Of a stretch of DNA of 64,000 nucleotides, positions 45,345 to 54,681 are shown piece after piece. How positions within the stretch are numbered: the stretch's first letter is position 1; each line of letters opens with the position of its first letter. A program made the translations under genes and the position numbers. The notes beneath the pieces are model-generated. The model was not told the origin of the DNA. It saw nothing but the letters and a program-made list of their open reading frames with translations, and searched no databases. Source of the DNA: Lunularia cruciata (lineage: Eukaryota > Streptophyta > Marchantiopsida > Lunulariales > Lunulariaceae); contig OX419756.1 of the NCBI GenBank assembly GCA_948567375.1, positions 25,150,552 through 25,214,551 on the forward strand. The letters are read 5' to 3'.

Positions 45345-46023
45345 TGTAACACCCATTTGTGCATGTGTGTGGTATTGTGATATTTAGCTTGGTATTACAA
45401 GTACTTAAGAGACATTATTTATATAGAGATAAAGGATGGTTCTATATTAGTCATGGTTAGCTAAAGTTAGTCATAGCTAAGATAGATGGGACCTTACTTT
45501 AGAGGAAGTAGAAAAGATGAGCATCACTATTTTGGATTTTAGTGTGTTGACTTGGTATTATTCCTAGGTGTTTGGCTTTGGGGAAAGAGTTGAGAACTCT
45601 TGGGCCCGCAAGCCTTTTTGTTTTGGATTCTTCTTTAGTCCAAGGATAGCCCATGTGAAGGAATCCTTGCTTTAGTGGTTGGGTCAAGATAAGGGGAATA
45701 TGCCCATGTGAATGGATATTCCTTTCTACTTTTTGACTTTACTTGACTTTTAGTCTAGTAACTTGAGTTACTACGGTAATTAGTAACTTTGGTACGTAAC
45801 TATTTCACAAGTATATAAACAAGGGGTGAGGAGGTACTCATCATCCTTTCATTTGCAACTATCTCTCTCTCATTGAGTTCTCTAGTGAGCAATGTCTTGA
45901 GTCTTGGAGTGTTAGCCTTGGAGGAGTATGATGGAGTTGGGGTTCCTTGCCTTCTTAGTCCATGGTGCGCTACCATAATAGCCATCAGAGGTTCATCCTG
46001 AGTGAGAGACAGGCCGGCTCACA
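45345..46023 (+). repeat. G 5' LTR
   Basis: 679 bp, TGTAACACCC to GGCTCACA. TATA box TATATAAAC at 45812-45820, so U3 is about 470 bp. No difference from 52467-53145 was found by eye. A diverged reverse copy (solo LTR) lies at 57436-58125. Confidence 0.96.
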
Positions 46024-46027
46024 TTTT

Positions 46028-46046
46028 TGGTTCCGTTGCCGGGACC
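46028..46046 (+). other. G primer-binding site (tRNA-Asp type)
   Basis: TGGTTCCGTTGCCGGGACC starts four bases (TTTT) after the LTR. It matches the complement of the plant tRNA-Asp 3' end (TGGCGCCGTTGCCGGGG) except at a few positions. This primer and the short T spacer are typical of Athila/Tat-type elements. Confidence 0.85.
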
Positions 46047-46883
46047 TCTCTAGAAGGCAAGATAATGTTCCGCGTCCAATTCTACATTAGGGAGAAGGAG
46101 GCTATGAGAGCTCACTTGGAGAGAACATAAGGAGAGGAGAGGGCTGAACTTATGTTAGAGAACCAAGATCTATTTGTATACCCTGTAGTTCATTATGATG
46201 TCTTTGAAGTGATTTTGTACATCTTGTACACATGAGAGGAATTGGAGAGATTGTGTGAGGTGGATTGCAGATTTTGGGGATTAAGGTGATTTTGGGCAAA
46301 ATCTTAAGTTTGAGATCTGGACTTGAGATTTCTATACATGATAGCTTGGGTTATCTTTCAGTTAGCACACTTGAAATTATTGAGAGAGCTTCTATGCGCA
46401 CTGGGCTAGAATTTTTGAAAGTTGATAGGGTAAAGTGCTCCCGCAACTGCATGCTCTCTGGAAAATTGTACAGAGTCTGCCATTTCTTCAATTTTCAGTG
46501 AATTGTCCTGAAAATTTCCAAGAAAATTCAGTGCATTGTATCCTAACTGCTGCCACAAACATTAGAGAGAGATCGTTTTTGCGCAGGGCGTTATGAGTTT
46601 TTGAAGTGAGGGGGGTGGTTTTCAGACCAAATCTGAAATATGGGTGCTGATTAGAAAGGTGTCTAGGTCAAATGGCTCGATGAAAAGATCTGAAATTTTG
46701 CAGGGAGGGACGCCCTGGAGTTGTGATTAAGTGTGAAAAATTTCAAAGGACTGTGACATATTGGTTGGGAGCTTTGAGTGACATTGTGAGGAAGGGTCAA
46801 TTCTGTAGAGTGGAGATCTCATGCATGAGAAGTTTGAGATCAACAAAAAGCATGTTTGAGTGTTTAGATTCATCTTGGGGAAC
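46047..46883 (+). other. G 5' untranslated region
   Basis: Non-coding leader between primer site and first ORF. In frame with the zinc-knuckle ORF the last 60 bases still look coding ('DLMHEKFEINKKHV' from 46815), ended by a TGA at 46857 and preceded by TAG at 46806, so the ORF may once have started further upstream. Confidence 0.5.
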
Positions 46884-47357
46884 ATGGAGGGTCATCAAGA
46901 GTGGAAATTGAGATTATGCAAGGTTCCCCAAGGGTTTGAGGTGATTGTAGGGGTGGATTTGAGGAAAAGAGAGTTTACAATAGAATTTGAAGAGAGTGTT
47001 GAGAGGATCCAAAAACCTACACCACTTGGAGGAAAGAGTGAGTCTAAGTGCTTTCTATGTGGAGAGAAGGGACATAAGGCAAGTTCATGTCCATTGACCT
47101 TTGAGAGCAAGAGATTGAGGGAAAGGAGAGGCTTACTTGACTTGGGTTTGCATGTTGGACCTTCTTCACCAAGATTGGGAGGGAGAAGATCTAAGACCAA
47201 GGAGTTGTGTGAGGTTTGTGGAGTTGAAGGACTTCCAAAAGGACATGAGTGTAGTGGAGTAAAAGCAATTTTGGAAACTTTGGTGAAGGATCTTGGAGAG
47301 AGTCTTAGTACAGCTACAGAAATACTACCACCTTCATCAGCTAGCTCTCAAGATTAG
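46884..47357 (+). CDS. G extra ORF upstream of gag, zinc-knuckle protein
   Basis: 157 codons from ATG 46884, the first ATG after the in-frame stop at 46857, to TAG 47355. A CCHC zinc knuckle CFLCGEKGHKASSC occupies residues of the middle third, followed by a basic 'RLRERRG' patch. A second Cys/His set, CEVCGVEGLPKGHEC, is near the C-terminus. The N-terminal part (hydrophobic/basic 'WKLRLCKVPQGFEVIVGVD') has no recognised fold. It is separate from Gag, which has its own knuckle. Ogre/Tat-type elements are known for an extra ORF before gag; whether this one is homologous cannot be told. Likely RNA/DNA binding, by inference. Confidence 0.7.
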   Translation: MEGHQEWKLRLCKVPQGFEVIVGVDLRKREFTIEFEESVERIQKPTPLGGKSESKCFLCGEKGHKASSCPLTFESKRLRERRGLLDLGLHVGPSSPRLGGRRSKTKELCEVCGVEGLPKGHECSGVKAILETLVKDLGESLSTATEILPPSSASSQD

Positions 47358-47591
47358 TGATGGAGATAATCTTTCAACTTATGGATAAACTATCCATCAG
47401 AGTTAGATTAATATGCACTCTAGGATTTGATGTTGCTATAGAAATCTTGGAGCAACCTGAACCTTTTGTGTTCCCTAGAGTGGATTATTCTCAGATGGTG
47501 TTAGTCATGTATATACTCTATTAGTAATAGAGTGAGAGAAAAAAAAAGAGAAAAAAAAATAGAGAGAAAAGAAAGATAGTGAGGGGTTAAG

Positions 47592-50500
47592 ATGGGGAAA
47601 CTTCCGGTTTTCTTTGGCAAGGATGGAGAAGATGTGGAGGCCTTTGTGAGAGACTTCAAGAGAGCTTGCATAGGAAACAATGAGAGGAGGAAGAATGAGT
47701 GGGCCTCATTATTACCAGATTTCTTTGAGGATGCAGCACTTACATGGTATGAGTCTGAATACCAAAAGAGAGAGAGGAGAGAGGGGGAAGAGGAGTCTTG
47801 GGAGACTTTGACTTCAGCACTCATTGAGAACTTTTTTCCTGATGAGAGTTATGAGAGATTGATGAGTGAGGTTACATTTCTCAAGCAAGGAGATGGAGAG
47901 AAAGTGAGGGTCTATATGGAAAGAGTGGAAAAGTTGGAGTCCAGATTTCGCATAGTGTTGAGGAAGGGTAGGGATGATGTGGAGACTACAATGATTGGCA
48001 TAGGGGCCATGCTCACCAAGAATTTTGTGGGAGGATTGAGACCACAAATTAGAAGCAAGGTGAGATATGAGAAACCTTCTTCCAAGGTTGAAGCTATCAA
48101 GATCGCAATTCATATGGAGGAGAGTTTGGAAGGGGATGAGAGTGATTTGGTGGTGAAGAAGGTTGTGCATCCTCCTCAAGGCTACAAGTATGGTGGAACT
48201 TCTGATACTTTGGTGACAAGGGTTGCACCACAAGTAGTAGTTGCTCCAGTTCTTGCACCTCCACCAAAAGATCCACTCCAAACCATCACAGAACAACTTG
48301 CGGATCTCAAGATCAATGTGGTGCAACTATGGGAGAAGAGAGAGGTGGTTCAGAATGTAGGGAGAGGGCCTAGGAGTTATGGAAACTATCCATATAGAGG
48401 AGGCCAACCAGCCAACAATTTCAATGATAGAAATTGTTTTGGTTGTGGAGGAAGAGGCCATATCCAAAGGAATTGCCCAAATTCCACTTACCATGGAGGA
48501 AGGGGTTATGAGGGAGCCAATAGAGGGAAAGAGGGAGGTAGTGAAACCCAAGTGGCTCCTAATCCCAACAAAGGTAAGGGGATAGCATCCATAGATGTGG
48601 TTGAGAGCAAGTATGAGAAGGGAGAGTGCTCAAACTCCAAGGGTCTTAATTTGGAGCTTTTGGCACAAGAGAAGAAGAGAGCTCGTTTTGCAGAGGATGT
48701 TCACTCTTCTCAAGGATTTACTTCAAGCAAGGATACTCCTATGTCTACTAGGAGCACTCGCACCTCAACACCATCAACAACAAAGACTCCAAGGAAGAAG
48801 TTAGGGATGGAGGACTTCTTGATCTCAAAGCAACAATGGAACTACAATGTGTTGGAGGATGTTGGTAGTCACAAGGCTAACATCACAGTGGGCCAATTAA
48901 TTGCTTTGAACCCTACCTTGAGAAAGGAGCTTAGAGGTGGTTTGAGTTCTACAAGGAGCAAGAAGAAGAAGAAGGCAAAAGTTCCAGTATCAATGGGGGT
49001 GGTGGATGCCAAGCCAGCACCATGGGAAGCTTGTGAATATGCCTCCAAGATTGATGTGAGAGTGAATGGTCACAACATCAAGGATGCATTGGTTGATGGA
49101 GGATCAGCAGTGAATGCCATGTCAGAAAGGTTGATGAAGAAGTTGGGTATGATACCCTCAAGACCTTCAACATTTGTGGTGAGCATGGCAAACAAGCAAC
49201 AAGTTCGACCAGTAGGGGTGATGGATAAGGTGGTAGTTTCAGTTATGGGAGTTCAAAATCTCATGACTTTCCAAGTCTTGAAGGATTCAAGCTATGACTT
49301 ACTTCTTGGGAGGCCATGGTTGAGAGCAGCACGCACAACTGATCGATGGCACAAAGGGTACTTGAGGATTGGGCCATCAAACCATAGAGTCACTGTTCCT
49401 GTGACTAACACCACCTACACTTCACATTCAGATACACCATCTTCTGATTATTGGGAATCAGATTCTGAAGAAGGAGCTTCAGGTGTGGACACAAGCATGG
49501 AAGAGGAGACTTCCACGGAGGAGGATGAATCTGAATCTGATTTAGATGTGTATCCTTTGTGTGCTATGGATTTTGCACCTAAGCCAGAGGTTTTGAAGGA
49601 CCCAGATAAATCACCATTGACACTTGAGGAGGTAGAGAGAAGGTTATCTACCCTCAAGTATGGCCCAAATGTTACCAAGGAGGAGAAGGTGAGATTTGAG
49701 GAGATTTTCCGCAAGTTCATCCATGTGTTTGCTTTTAGTTACAAGGATTTGAAGGAAGTCACCTTGGAGGAGCACAAGATAGAGGTGGAGTCACATGCAA
49801 GACCAATCCGCCAAAAGCAACGTCGCATTAGCCCACCAATATCTTTGGTTGTGAAGGAGGAGATTGATAAGCTCAAGGAGGCTGGATTTATCTTTGAGGT
49901 GGAGAATTCAGAATGGGTGTCTCCAATTGTCATTGTGAAGAAAAAGAATGGCAAGCTTTGGGTATGTGTGGATTACAAGAAGCTCAATGTTGTTACCAAG
50001 AAGGACTACTACCCATTGCCATTCATTGATGAGATCTTGGAGGAGGTTGCAGGTCATGAGAGGTACAGTTTTGGAGATGGTTATAGTGGATATAACCAAA
50101 TCAAGATTGCACCAGAGCATCAACAACTCACCACATTCACCACACCTTGGGGAACTTACGCTTTCAAGGTCATGCCTTTTGGGCTTTGCAATGCTCCAGC
50201 CACATTCCAACGGTTCATGAACAAGGTATTTGAACCTTTCATTGGGAAATTTGTGAGAGATTTCATTGATGACTTTTGTGTCTATGGGAGCAAGGAGGAG
50301 CACTTTGAGCACCTAATCAAAGTCTTGCAATGCTTGGATGAGGCAAATGCATCACTCAACCCAGAGAAGTGCATTTTTGGATGTGAAGAAGGTCTACTTT
50401 TGGGGCATATCATCTCCAAGGATGGAATAGCAGTTGATCCTGAGAAGGTGAGGAAAATCTCAGACCTTCCATTCCCTTCAAGCTTGACAAAGTTACGCCA

Positions 50501-51299
50501 ATTCTTGGGGATGGTTGGGTACTATAGGAGGTTCATCTTCTCATTTTCCAACAAGGCTTATGCATTGACCATCTACATGAAGAAGGGTGTAGATTACATG
50601 GTGATTTTGGAAGACAAGGAGGCTCTCAAAGCTTTTGAGGAGCTCAAGCAATCCCTTGTTGTAGCTCCAATTCTTGCTAAACCTGATTGGAGTAAACCTT
50701 TCATCCTCTACACTGATGCTTCTAATGTAGCTATAGGATGCACTCTTAGTCAATTAGACCAAGATGGGCATGATCATCCAATAGCTTATGCTAGTAGGCA
50801 GATGGTTTCAGCAGAGAAGAACTACTCTGTCACGGAGAGAGAAGGGTTGGCAATGATCTTTGGTCTCAAGAAGTTTAGACACTACTTGATTGGAGGGAAA
50901 GCCACCATTGTCACGGATCACAAGGCTTTGAAGTACATCTTCAACAAGCCTAATGTTGAAGGGAGACTAGCAAGGTGGATGATACTCTTGTCTGAGTATG
51001 ACTACACCATTGAAGATAGGCCAGGAAAGAAACATGCAAATGCTGATTTATTATCTAGAGCCTATGATCATGATGGAGATGAGCCAGTGGATGATTCCTT
51101 CCCGGATGAGGAGCTCATGACAATCTCAGTCACTCAAGAGGTTCCAATGGAGTACAAGGAGATTGTGGATTTTGTGACAAAAGGTAACTATCCAGAAGGG
51201 ATGCATGCTAGGGAGAGGAAGGCCCTTGCAGCAAGATCTAGACCTTACACAATGGTGGAGGATATTCTTTTTCACCAAGGAGCAGATGGTCTACTTTGA
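47592..51299 (+). CDS. gag-pol: G gag-protease-RT-RNase H polyprotein (ends at in-frame TGA)
   Basis: 1235 codons from ATG 47592. Gag capsid is at residues 1-190 ('FEDAALTWYESEY', 'NFFPDESYERLMSEV') and a CCHC knuckle CFGCGGRGHIQRNC at about 282-295. A Lys-rich linker follows. Protease is near residue 500 with 'ALVDGGSAVNAMS' (D-G-G-S, as in several plant gypsy groups) and a flap/hydrophobic end 'YDLLLGRPWL'. RT covers about 760-960 ('WVSPIVIVKKKNGKLWVC', 'FGDGYSGYNQI', 'MPFGLCNAPATFQRFM', catalytic FIDD near 889). RNase H covers about 1035-1155 ('YTDASNVAIG', 'TEREGLAMIF', 'VTDHKALKYI', 'HANADLLSR'). TGA 51297-51299 cuts it from integrase, which continues in the same frame. All key residues are present. 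Confidence 0.95.
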   Translation: MGKLPVFFGKDGEDVEAFVRDFKRACIGNNERRKNEWASLLPDFFEDAALTWYESEYQKRERREGEEESWETLTSALIENFFPDESYERLMSEVTFLKQGDGEKVRVYMERVEKLESRFRIVLRKGRDDVETTMIGIGAMLTKNFVGGLRPQIRSKVRYEKPSSKVEAIKIAIHMEESLEGDESDLVVKKVVHPPQGYKYGGTSDTLVTRVAPQVVVAPVLAPPPKDPLQTITEQLADLKINVVQLWEKREVVQNVGRGPRSYGNYPYRGGQPANNFNDRNCFGCGGRGHIQRNCPNSTYHGGRGYEGANRGKEGGSETQVAPNPNKGKGIASIDVVESKYEKGECSNSKGLNLELLAQEKKRARFAEDVHSSQGFTSSKDTPMSTRSTRTSTPSTTKTPRKKLGMEDFLISKQQWNYNVLEDVGSHKANITVGQLIALNPTLRKELRGGLSSTRSKKKKKAKVPVSMGVVDAKPAPWEACEYASKIDVRVNGHNIKDALVDGGSAVNAMSERLMKKLGMIPSRPSTFVVSMANKQQVRPVGVMDKVVVSVMGVQNLMTFQVLKDSSYDLLLGRPWLRAARTTDRWHKGYLRIGPSNHRVTVPVTNTTYTSHSDTPSSDYWESDSEEGASGVDTSMEEETSTEEDESESDLDVYPLCAMDFAPKPEVLKDPDKSPLTLEEVERRLSTLKYGPNVTKEEKVRFEEIFRKFIHVFAFSYKDLKEVTLEEHKIEVESHARPIRQKQRRISPPISLVVKEEIDKLKEAGFIFEVENSEWVSPIVIVKKKNGKLWVCVDYKKLNVVTKKDYYPLPFIDEILEEVAGHERYSFGDGYSGYNQIKIAPEHQQLTTFTTPWGTYAFKVMPFGLCNAPATFQRFMNKVFEPFIGKFVRDFIDDFCVYGSKEEHFEHLIKVLQCLDEANASLNPEKCIFGCEEGLLLGHIISKDGIAVDPEKVRKISDLPFPSSLTKLRQFLGMVGYYRRFIFSFSNKAYALTIYMKKGVDYMVILEDKEALKAFEELKQSLVVAPILAKPDWSKPFILYTDASNVAIGCTLSQLDQDGHDHPIAYASRQMVSAEKNYSVTEREGLAMIFGLKKFRHYLIGGKATIVTDHKALKYIFNKPNVEGRLARWMILLSEYDYTIEDRPGKKHANADLLSRAYDHDGDEPVDDSFPDEELMTISVTQEVPMEYKEIVDFVTKGNYPEGMHARERKALAARSRPYTMVEDILFHQGADGLL

Positions 51300-52418
51300 A
51301 GAGCAGTGCGTAAGGAAGAGTCTATCCTACTCATAAAGGAGTTTCATGAAGGTTTAGTATGTGGAGGACACTTTGCAGGAAAGGTGACTGCTTTCAAGAT
51401 TCTAGATGCAGGTTACCATTGGAGAGGGATTTTCAAGGATTGTCTTGATTATTGCAAAACTTGTCATGTTTGTCAAGCTTTTGCTAGAAAGTCTACATCC
51501 ACTCCACCACTTAGATCAATTCCATTGCTAGGACCTTTTGAGAAGTGGGGAATTGATTTTGTAGGTCCTCTCAATAGAACCCCAAGGAACAATCGGTACA
51601 TTGTGGTAGTTACTGATTACCTTACCAAGTGGGTTGAGGCTAGACCATTGAGGGACAAGAATGAAGATGAAGTGGGTAGATTTCTTTATGAAAGCATTAT
51701 CACTAGGTTTGGATGCCCTTTGGAGTTGGTTTCTGATAGAGGAGGAGAGTTTACAAGAAGCATTACTACAGCCATGCTACGATATTTCTCTATCACACAT
51801 AGAGTAACTACATCCTATAAGCCAAATTCCAATGGCTTGGCAGAGAGAACCAATCAGACCTTGTGCATGATGTTGGCCAAAGATGCAGAAATGGAGGGGG
51901 CTAAACATCATTGGGACAAGAGGATTCATGCAGTTTTGTGGGAGTATAGGACAACCATGAAAACTTCCATTGGATATTCTCCATTTCAATTGGTGTATGG
52001 TATTGAGTCTACCTTACCTATTCACTTTGATCTTCCTACCTTCCAAAGCATTCATAGGAGATTGAAGAAAGCACAAGGAGGTGATGCAGAGAAGTCAAGG
52101 AAGGATCAACTCATGGAGTTGGAAGAGGCAAGAGCAGTTGCTATGGTTCGAGTGGAGCAAGCCCAAAGGAAACAAAAGGAGAGCTATGATAAGAGGCAAG
52201 ACAAGAAGAAGGTGGAGCCTTTCAAAGAAGGTGATTGGGTAATGTTGTTTGATTCCATTCGATTCAAGAGAGTGCAAAAGAAGTTTTTGCCTAAGTACTT
52301 TGGACCTTTCATAGTGGAGAAGGTGTGGGGAAATTACACCTATGATCTCAAGGAGTTGGGAGGAAGATACTTTGATAGGATTAACCATGATAAGTTGAAG
52401 ATGTACCATAGAAGGTAG
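51300..52418 (+). CDS. G integrase (in frame after TGA)
   Basis: Open from the base after the TGA to TAG 52416, in the gag-pol frame; the first ATG is much further in, so without readthrough it would not be made. HHCC zinc-binding region: H...H in 'FHEGLVCGGHFAG' and C..C in 'CKTCHVCQ'. Catalytic triad: Asp in 'WGIDFVGPL' (about 51553), Asp in 'LVSDRGGEFT' (about 51737), Glu in 'GLAERTNQT' (about 51843). A C-terminal basic helix ('RKQKESYDKRQDKKK') and a barrel ('FLPKYFGPFIVEKV') end it. No chromodomain. Everything needed for catalysis is visible. Confidence 0.93.
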   Translation, partial: RAVRKEESILLIKEFHEGLVCGGHFAGKVTAFKILDAGYHWRGIFKDCLDYCKTCHVCQAFARKSTSTPPLRSIPLLGPFEKWGIDFVGPLNRTPRNNRYIVVVTDYLTKWVEARPLRDKNEDEVGRFLYESIITRFGCPLELVSDRGGEFTRSITTAMLRYFSITHRVTTSYKPNSNGLAERTNQTLCMMLAKDAEMEGAKHHWDKRIHAVLWEYRTTMKTSIGYSPFQLVYGIESTLPIHFDLPTFQSIHRRLKKAQGGDAEKSRKDQLMELEEARAVAMVRVEQAQRKQKESYDKRQDKKKVEPFKEGDWVMLFDSIRFKRVQKKFLPKYFGPFIVEKVWGNYTYDLKELGGRYFDRINHDKLKMYHRR

Positions 52419-52454
52419 AGAGACCTTCACTTTGAGGACAAAGTGACAACTTAG

Positions 52455-52466
52455 TCCGGGGGTAAA
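52455..52466 (+). other. G polypurine tract
   Basis: CCGGGGGTAAA directly precedes the 3' LTR; a G-run followed by a few bases before TGT is usual in this group. Confidence 0.75.
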
Positions 52467-53145
52467 TGTAACACCCATTTGTGCATGTGTGTGGTATTGT
52501 GATATTTAGCTTGGTATTACAAGTACTTAAGAGACATTATTTATATAGAGATAAAGGATGGTTCTATATTAGTCATGGTTAGCTAAAGTTAGTCATAGCT
52601 AAGATAGATGGGACCTTACTTTAGAGGAAGTAGAAAAGATGAGCATCACTATTTTGGATTTTAGTGTGTTGACTTGGTATTATTCCTAGGTGTTTGGCTT
52701 TGGGGAAAGAGTTGAGAACTCTTGGGCCCGCAAGCCTTTTTGTTTTGGATTCTTCTTTAGTCCAAGGATAGCCCATGTGAAGGAATCCTTGCTTTAGTGG
52801 TTGGGTCAAGATAAGGGGAATATGCCCATGTGAATGGATATTCCTTTCTACTTTTTGACTTTACTTGACTTTTAGTCTAGTAACTTGAGTTACTACGGTA
52901 ATTAGTAACTTTGGTACGTAACTATTTCACAAGTATATAAACAAGGGGTGAGGAGGTACTCATCATCCTTTCATTTGCAACTATCTCTCTCTCATTGAGT
53001 TCTCTAGTGAGCAATGTCTTGAGTCTTGGAGTGTTAGCCTTGGAGGAGTATGATGGAGTTGGGGTTCCTTGCCTTCTTAGTCCATGGTGCGCTACCATAA
53101 TAGCCATCAGAGGTTCATCCTGAGTGAGAGACAGGCCGGCTCACA
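52467..53145 (+). repeat. G 3' LTR
   Basis: 679 bp, no difference from the 5' LTR found by eye; TATA box at about 52934. It is followed by GAACT, the right target duplication. Confidence 0.96.
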
Positions 53146-54274
53146 GAACTCAGGTTCTTCCTCCTTCTCTAAGTCTTCTTCCTTGCACTTGGCCTCTCCT
53201 TCTGACTCTTTGCCCGACAATGTGATTACCACCAAATCTTTCCTCGGGTTCACCTTTCTAGCTTTCCAAGGTCTTGCCGCTGCTACTTCTTCTTCTTGTT
53301 GTTGACTCCTCTTCCTTGACTTTGGAGTGTTTACCTTCACCTGCACGCTTTGTGATGTCTGCGTGTAGTACTTGTCGCTGCTTCTGATTTGCAAGATGGA
53401 CTACTATTCCTCCATATCAACATCTCTTCTTAAACTAGAATGGAAGTGTCACACCATCTTGTGTCTCTCCGCCGCATTGAGCAAGTTCAGCCCCATATAG
53501 AAATGGGCTGCAAACGGCACAATGTAATGTGGAGGCATCTTGTCTTGCAAATTCCACACCATTTGTCTTGCACGTTGGTGAAAAAATTTCACCCAATTGA
53601 TTGACTCTCTTGCAAACATCTTGTGGAAGAACACCGCTTGATGTTTCATCACGTAGGTCGTTCTCTCCGGCTTCAAATCACCATTAGTGCACTTACAACA
53701 CCTCTCCTCATAAGATCTTTATAGATCTCCTCTTTATAGCCATTCTTTGTGCACTTTGAAAAGAAGGCATCTCTCACTTCTTGGGTTTCTTTAGTTACTT
53801 CTCCCTTCCCCAAGAACGTGGCACCATGCTCTGCACTTACCTCTCTTCTGAGTACTAATCTCCAATCCGACTTTGTCCATCAAGCCGAATTTCCTCTCTT
53901 TCCTTCTCCCTTGAGGCCATCGAGACATCTACTCTTCATGATCTCAGTCATAAAACCTCAAAAACTAACATTCCAATTCCATGCCAGGAATGTGATCCAA
54001 AGCCTGCTCAAGACCTCAATTCTCATGATTACATCTAACCTCAAAATTCCATGATTTCTCACTGCAAATTCAGAGTTCTTCTTCCCACCTCCCATTTTCT
54101 CTCTTCCACTTTGGGTTGGGGACTATTCTTTCTATTGATTCCCAGACTAACTCTCTTGACTTCCTCTTGATACACCAGCACATCTTTAACTACACTTCCC
54201 TTCCCATGATCTCCCGCATGACGACTTCTTAATGGTGATGGAAAATTACTTGTCATTGCTTTGTCTCTAGCCAA
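53146..54274 (-). pseudogene. LTR-encoded protein, copy B, N-terminal part
   Basis: Minus strand. 54274-54059 is a basic N-terminal piece. 53676-53449 is the best-preserved conserved domain: 'TTYVMKHQAVFFHKMFARES', 'NWVKFFHQRARQMVWNLQDK', 'PPHYIVPFAAHFYMGLNLL' and 'NAAERHKMV'. 53394-53146 is a Lys/Glu-rich stretch ('KSRKRSQQQEEEVAAARPWK') that runs into the G insertion. Frameshifts separate the pieces. A homologous block in the opposite orientation lies at 13290-13598. Confidence 0.65.
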
Positions 54275-54681
54275 ATTTTATAGTGGCGCGCCTTCTCCGT
54301 CTTTCTTCACTTTGAGTTTCTACCAATAAATCACACCTCTTGCATGCTCCTATCATTATCAATTTTCCCTCACGCGTATGACCACCATTTTTGTGAGTGG
54401 TACCTTCTTGAATGTCTCACCCAAAGGAAAGTTGTTACATTGTCCTTGCCTCGGGTTGAGCACACCCAAGACAAATTCTTCTTACTTTGGGCTGTATGCT
54501 GATAGGGCAATTCTGACAGGGCAATTCTGAGTACTTTGCCTTCTAACACAAAGTCTTTTTACCTTGGGTTACAACCCAAGAACACCTTTCTTTGCCTTCT
54601 TGTGCCATACAGGCACAATTCAACTTCTTCTATACACTTCTTTTTCAAAAATAAAAAAAAAACAAAAATGTGAGTACCACA

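Larger units (their letters stand above)
45345..53145 (+). mobile_element. G: young gypsy element, nearly intact
   Basis: A 7801-bp plus-strand LTR element. Its LTRs are 679 bp each and look identical by eye. It has a tRNA-Asp-type primer site, an extra zinc-knuckle ORF, one long gag-pol reading frame interrupted only by a TGA, and a polypurine tract. The duplication is GAACT on the right (53146-53150) and GAA-T with one base missing on the left (45341-45344). The host frame (LTR gene of copy B) reads on across the site. No chromodomain; the 'FIDDFCVYG' RT motif, D-G-G protease and Asp primer suggest an Athila/Tat-type group, by inference. It is the youngest element in the window. Confidence 0.96.
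43114..54681 (-). repeat. R-LTR copy B, interrupted by element G
   Basis: The ends are the same as in copies A and C (minus start TGTGGTACTCACA at 54681, end CCGGGTTGTCACA at 43114). Flanking duplication ACTTA/ACTTG with one mismatch, inside R's own 3' LTR. Without the 7.8-kb G insertion it is about 3.76 kb long. The coding pieces lie at 54274-53146 and 45344-44146; the non-coding 3' part is 44146-43114. Confidence 0.75.

Noticed and set aside
45499-45985. Two short minus-strand open frames repeated identically at 52621-53107
   Set aside because: They lie antisense inside the two identical G LTRs and are repeated only because the LTRs are.
47814-48326. 170-codon minus-strand open frame antisense to G gag
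   Set aside because: Shadow of the highly codon-biased gag frame on the other strand.
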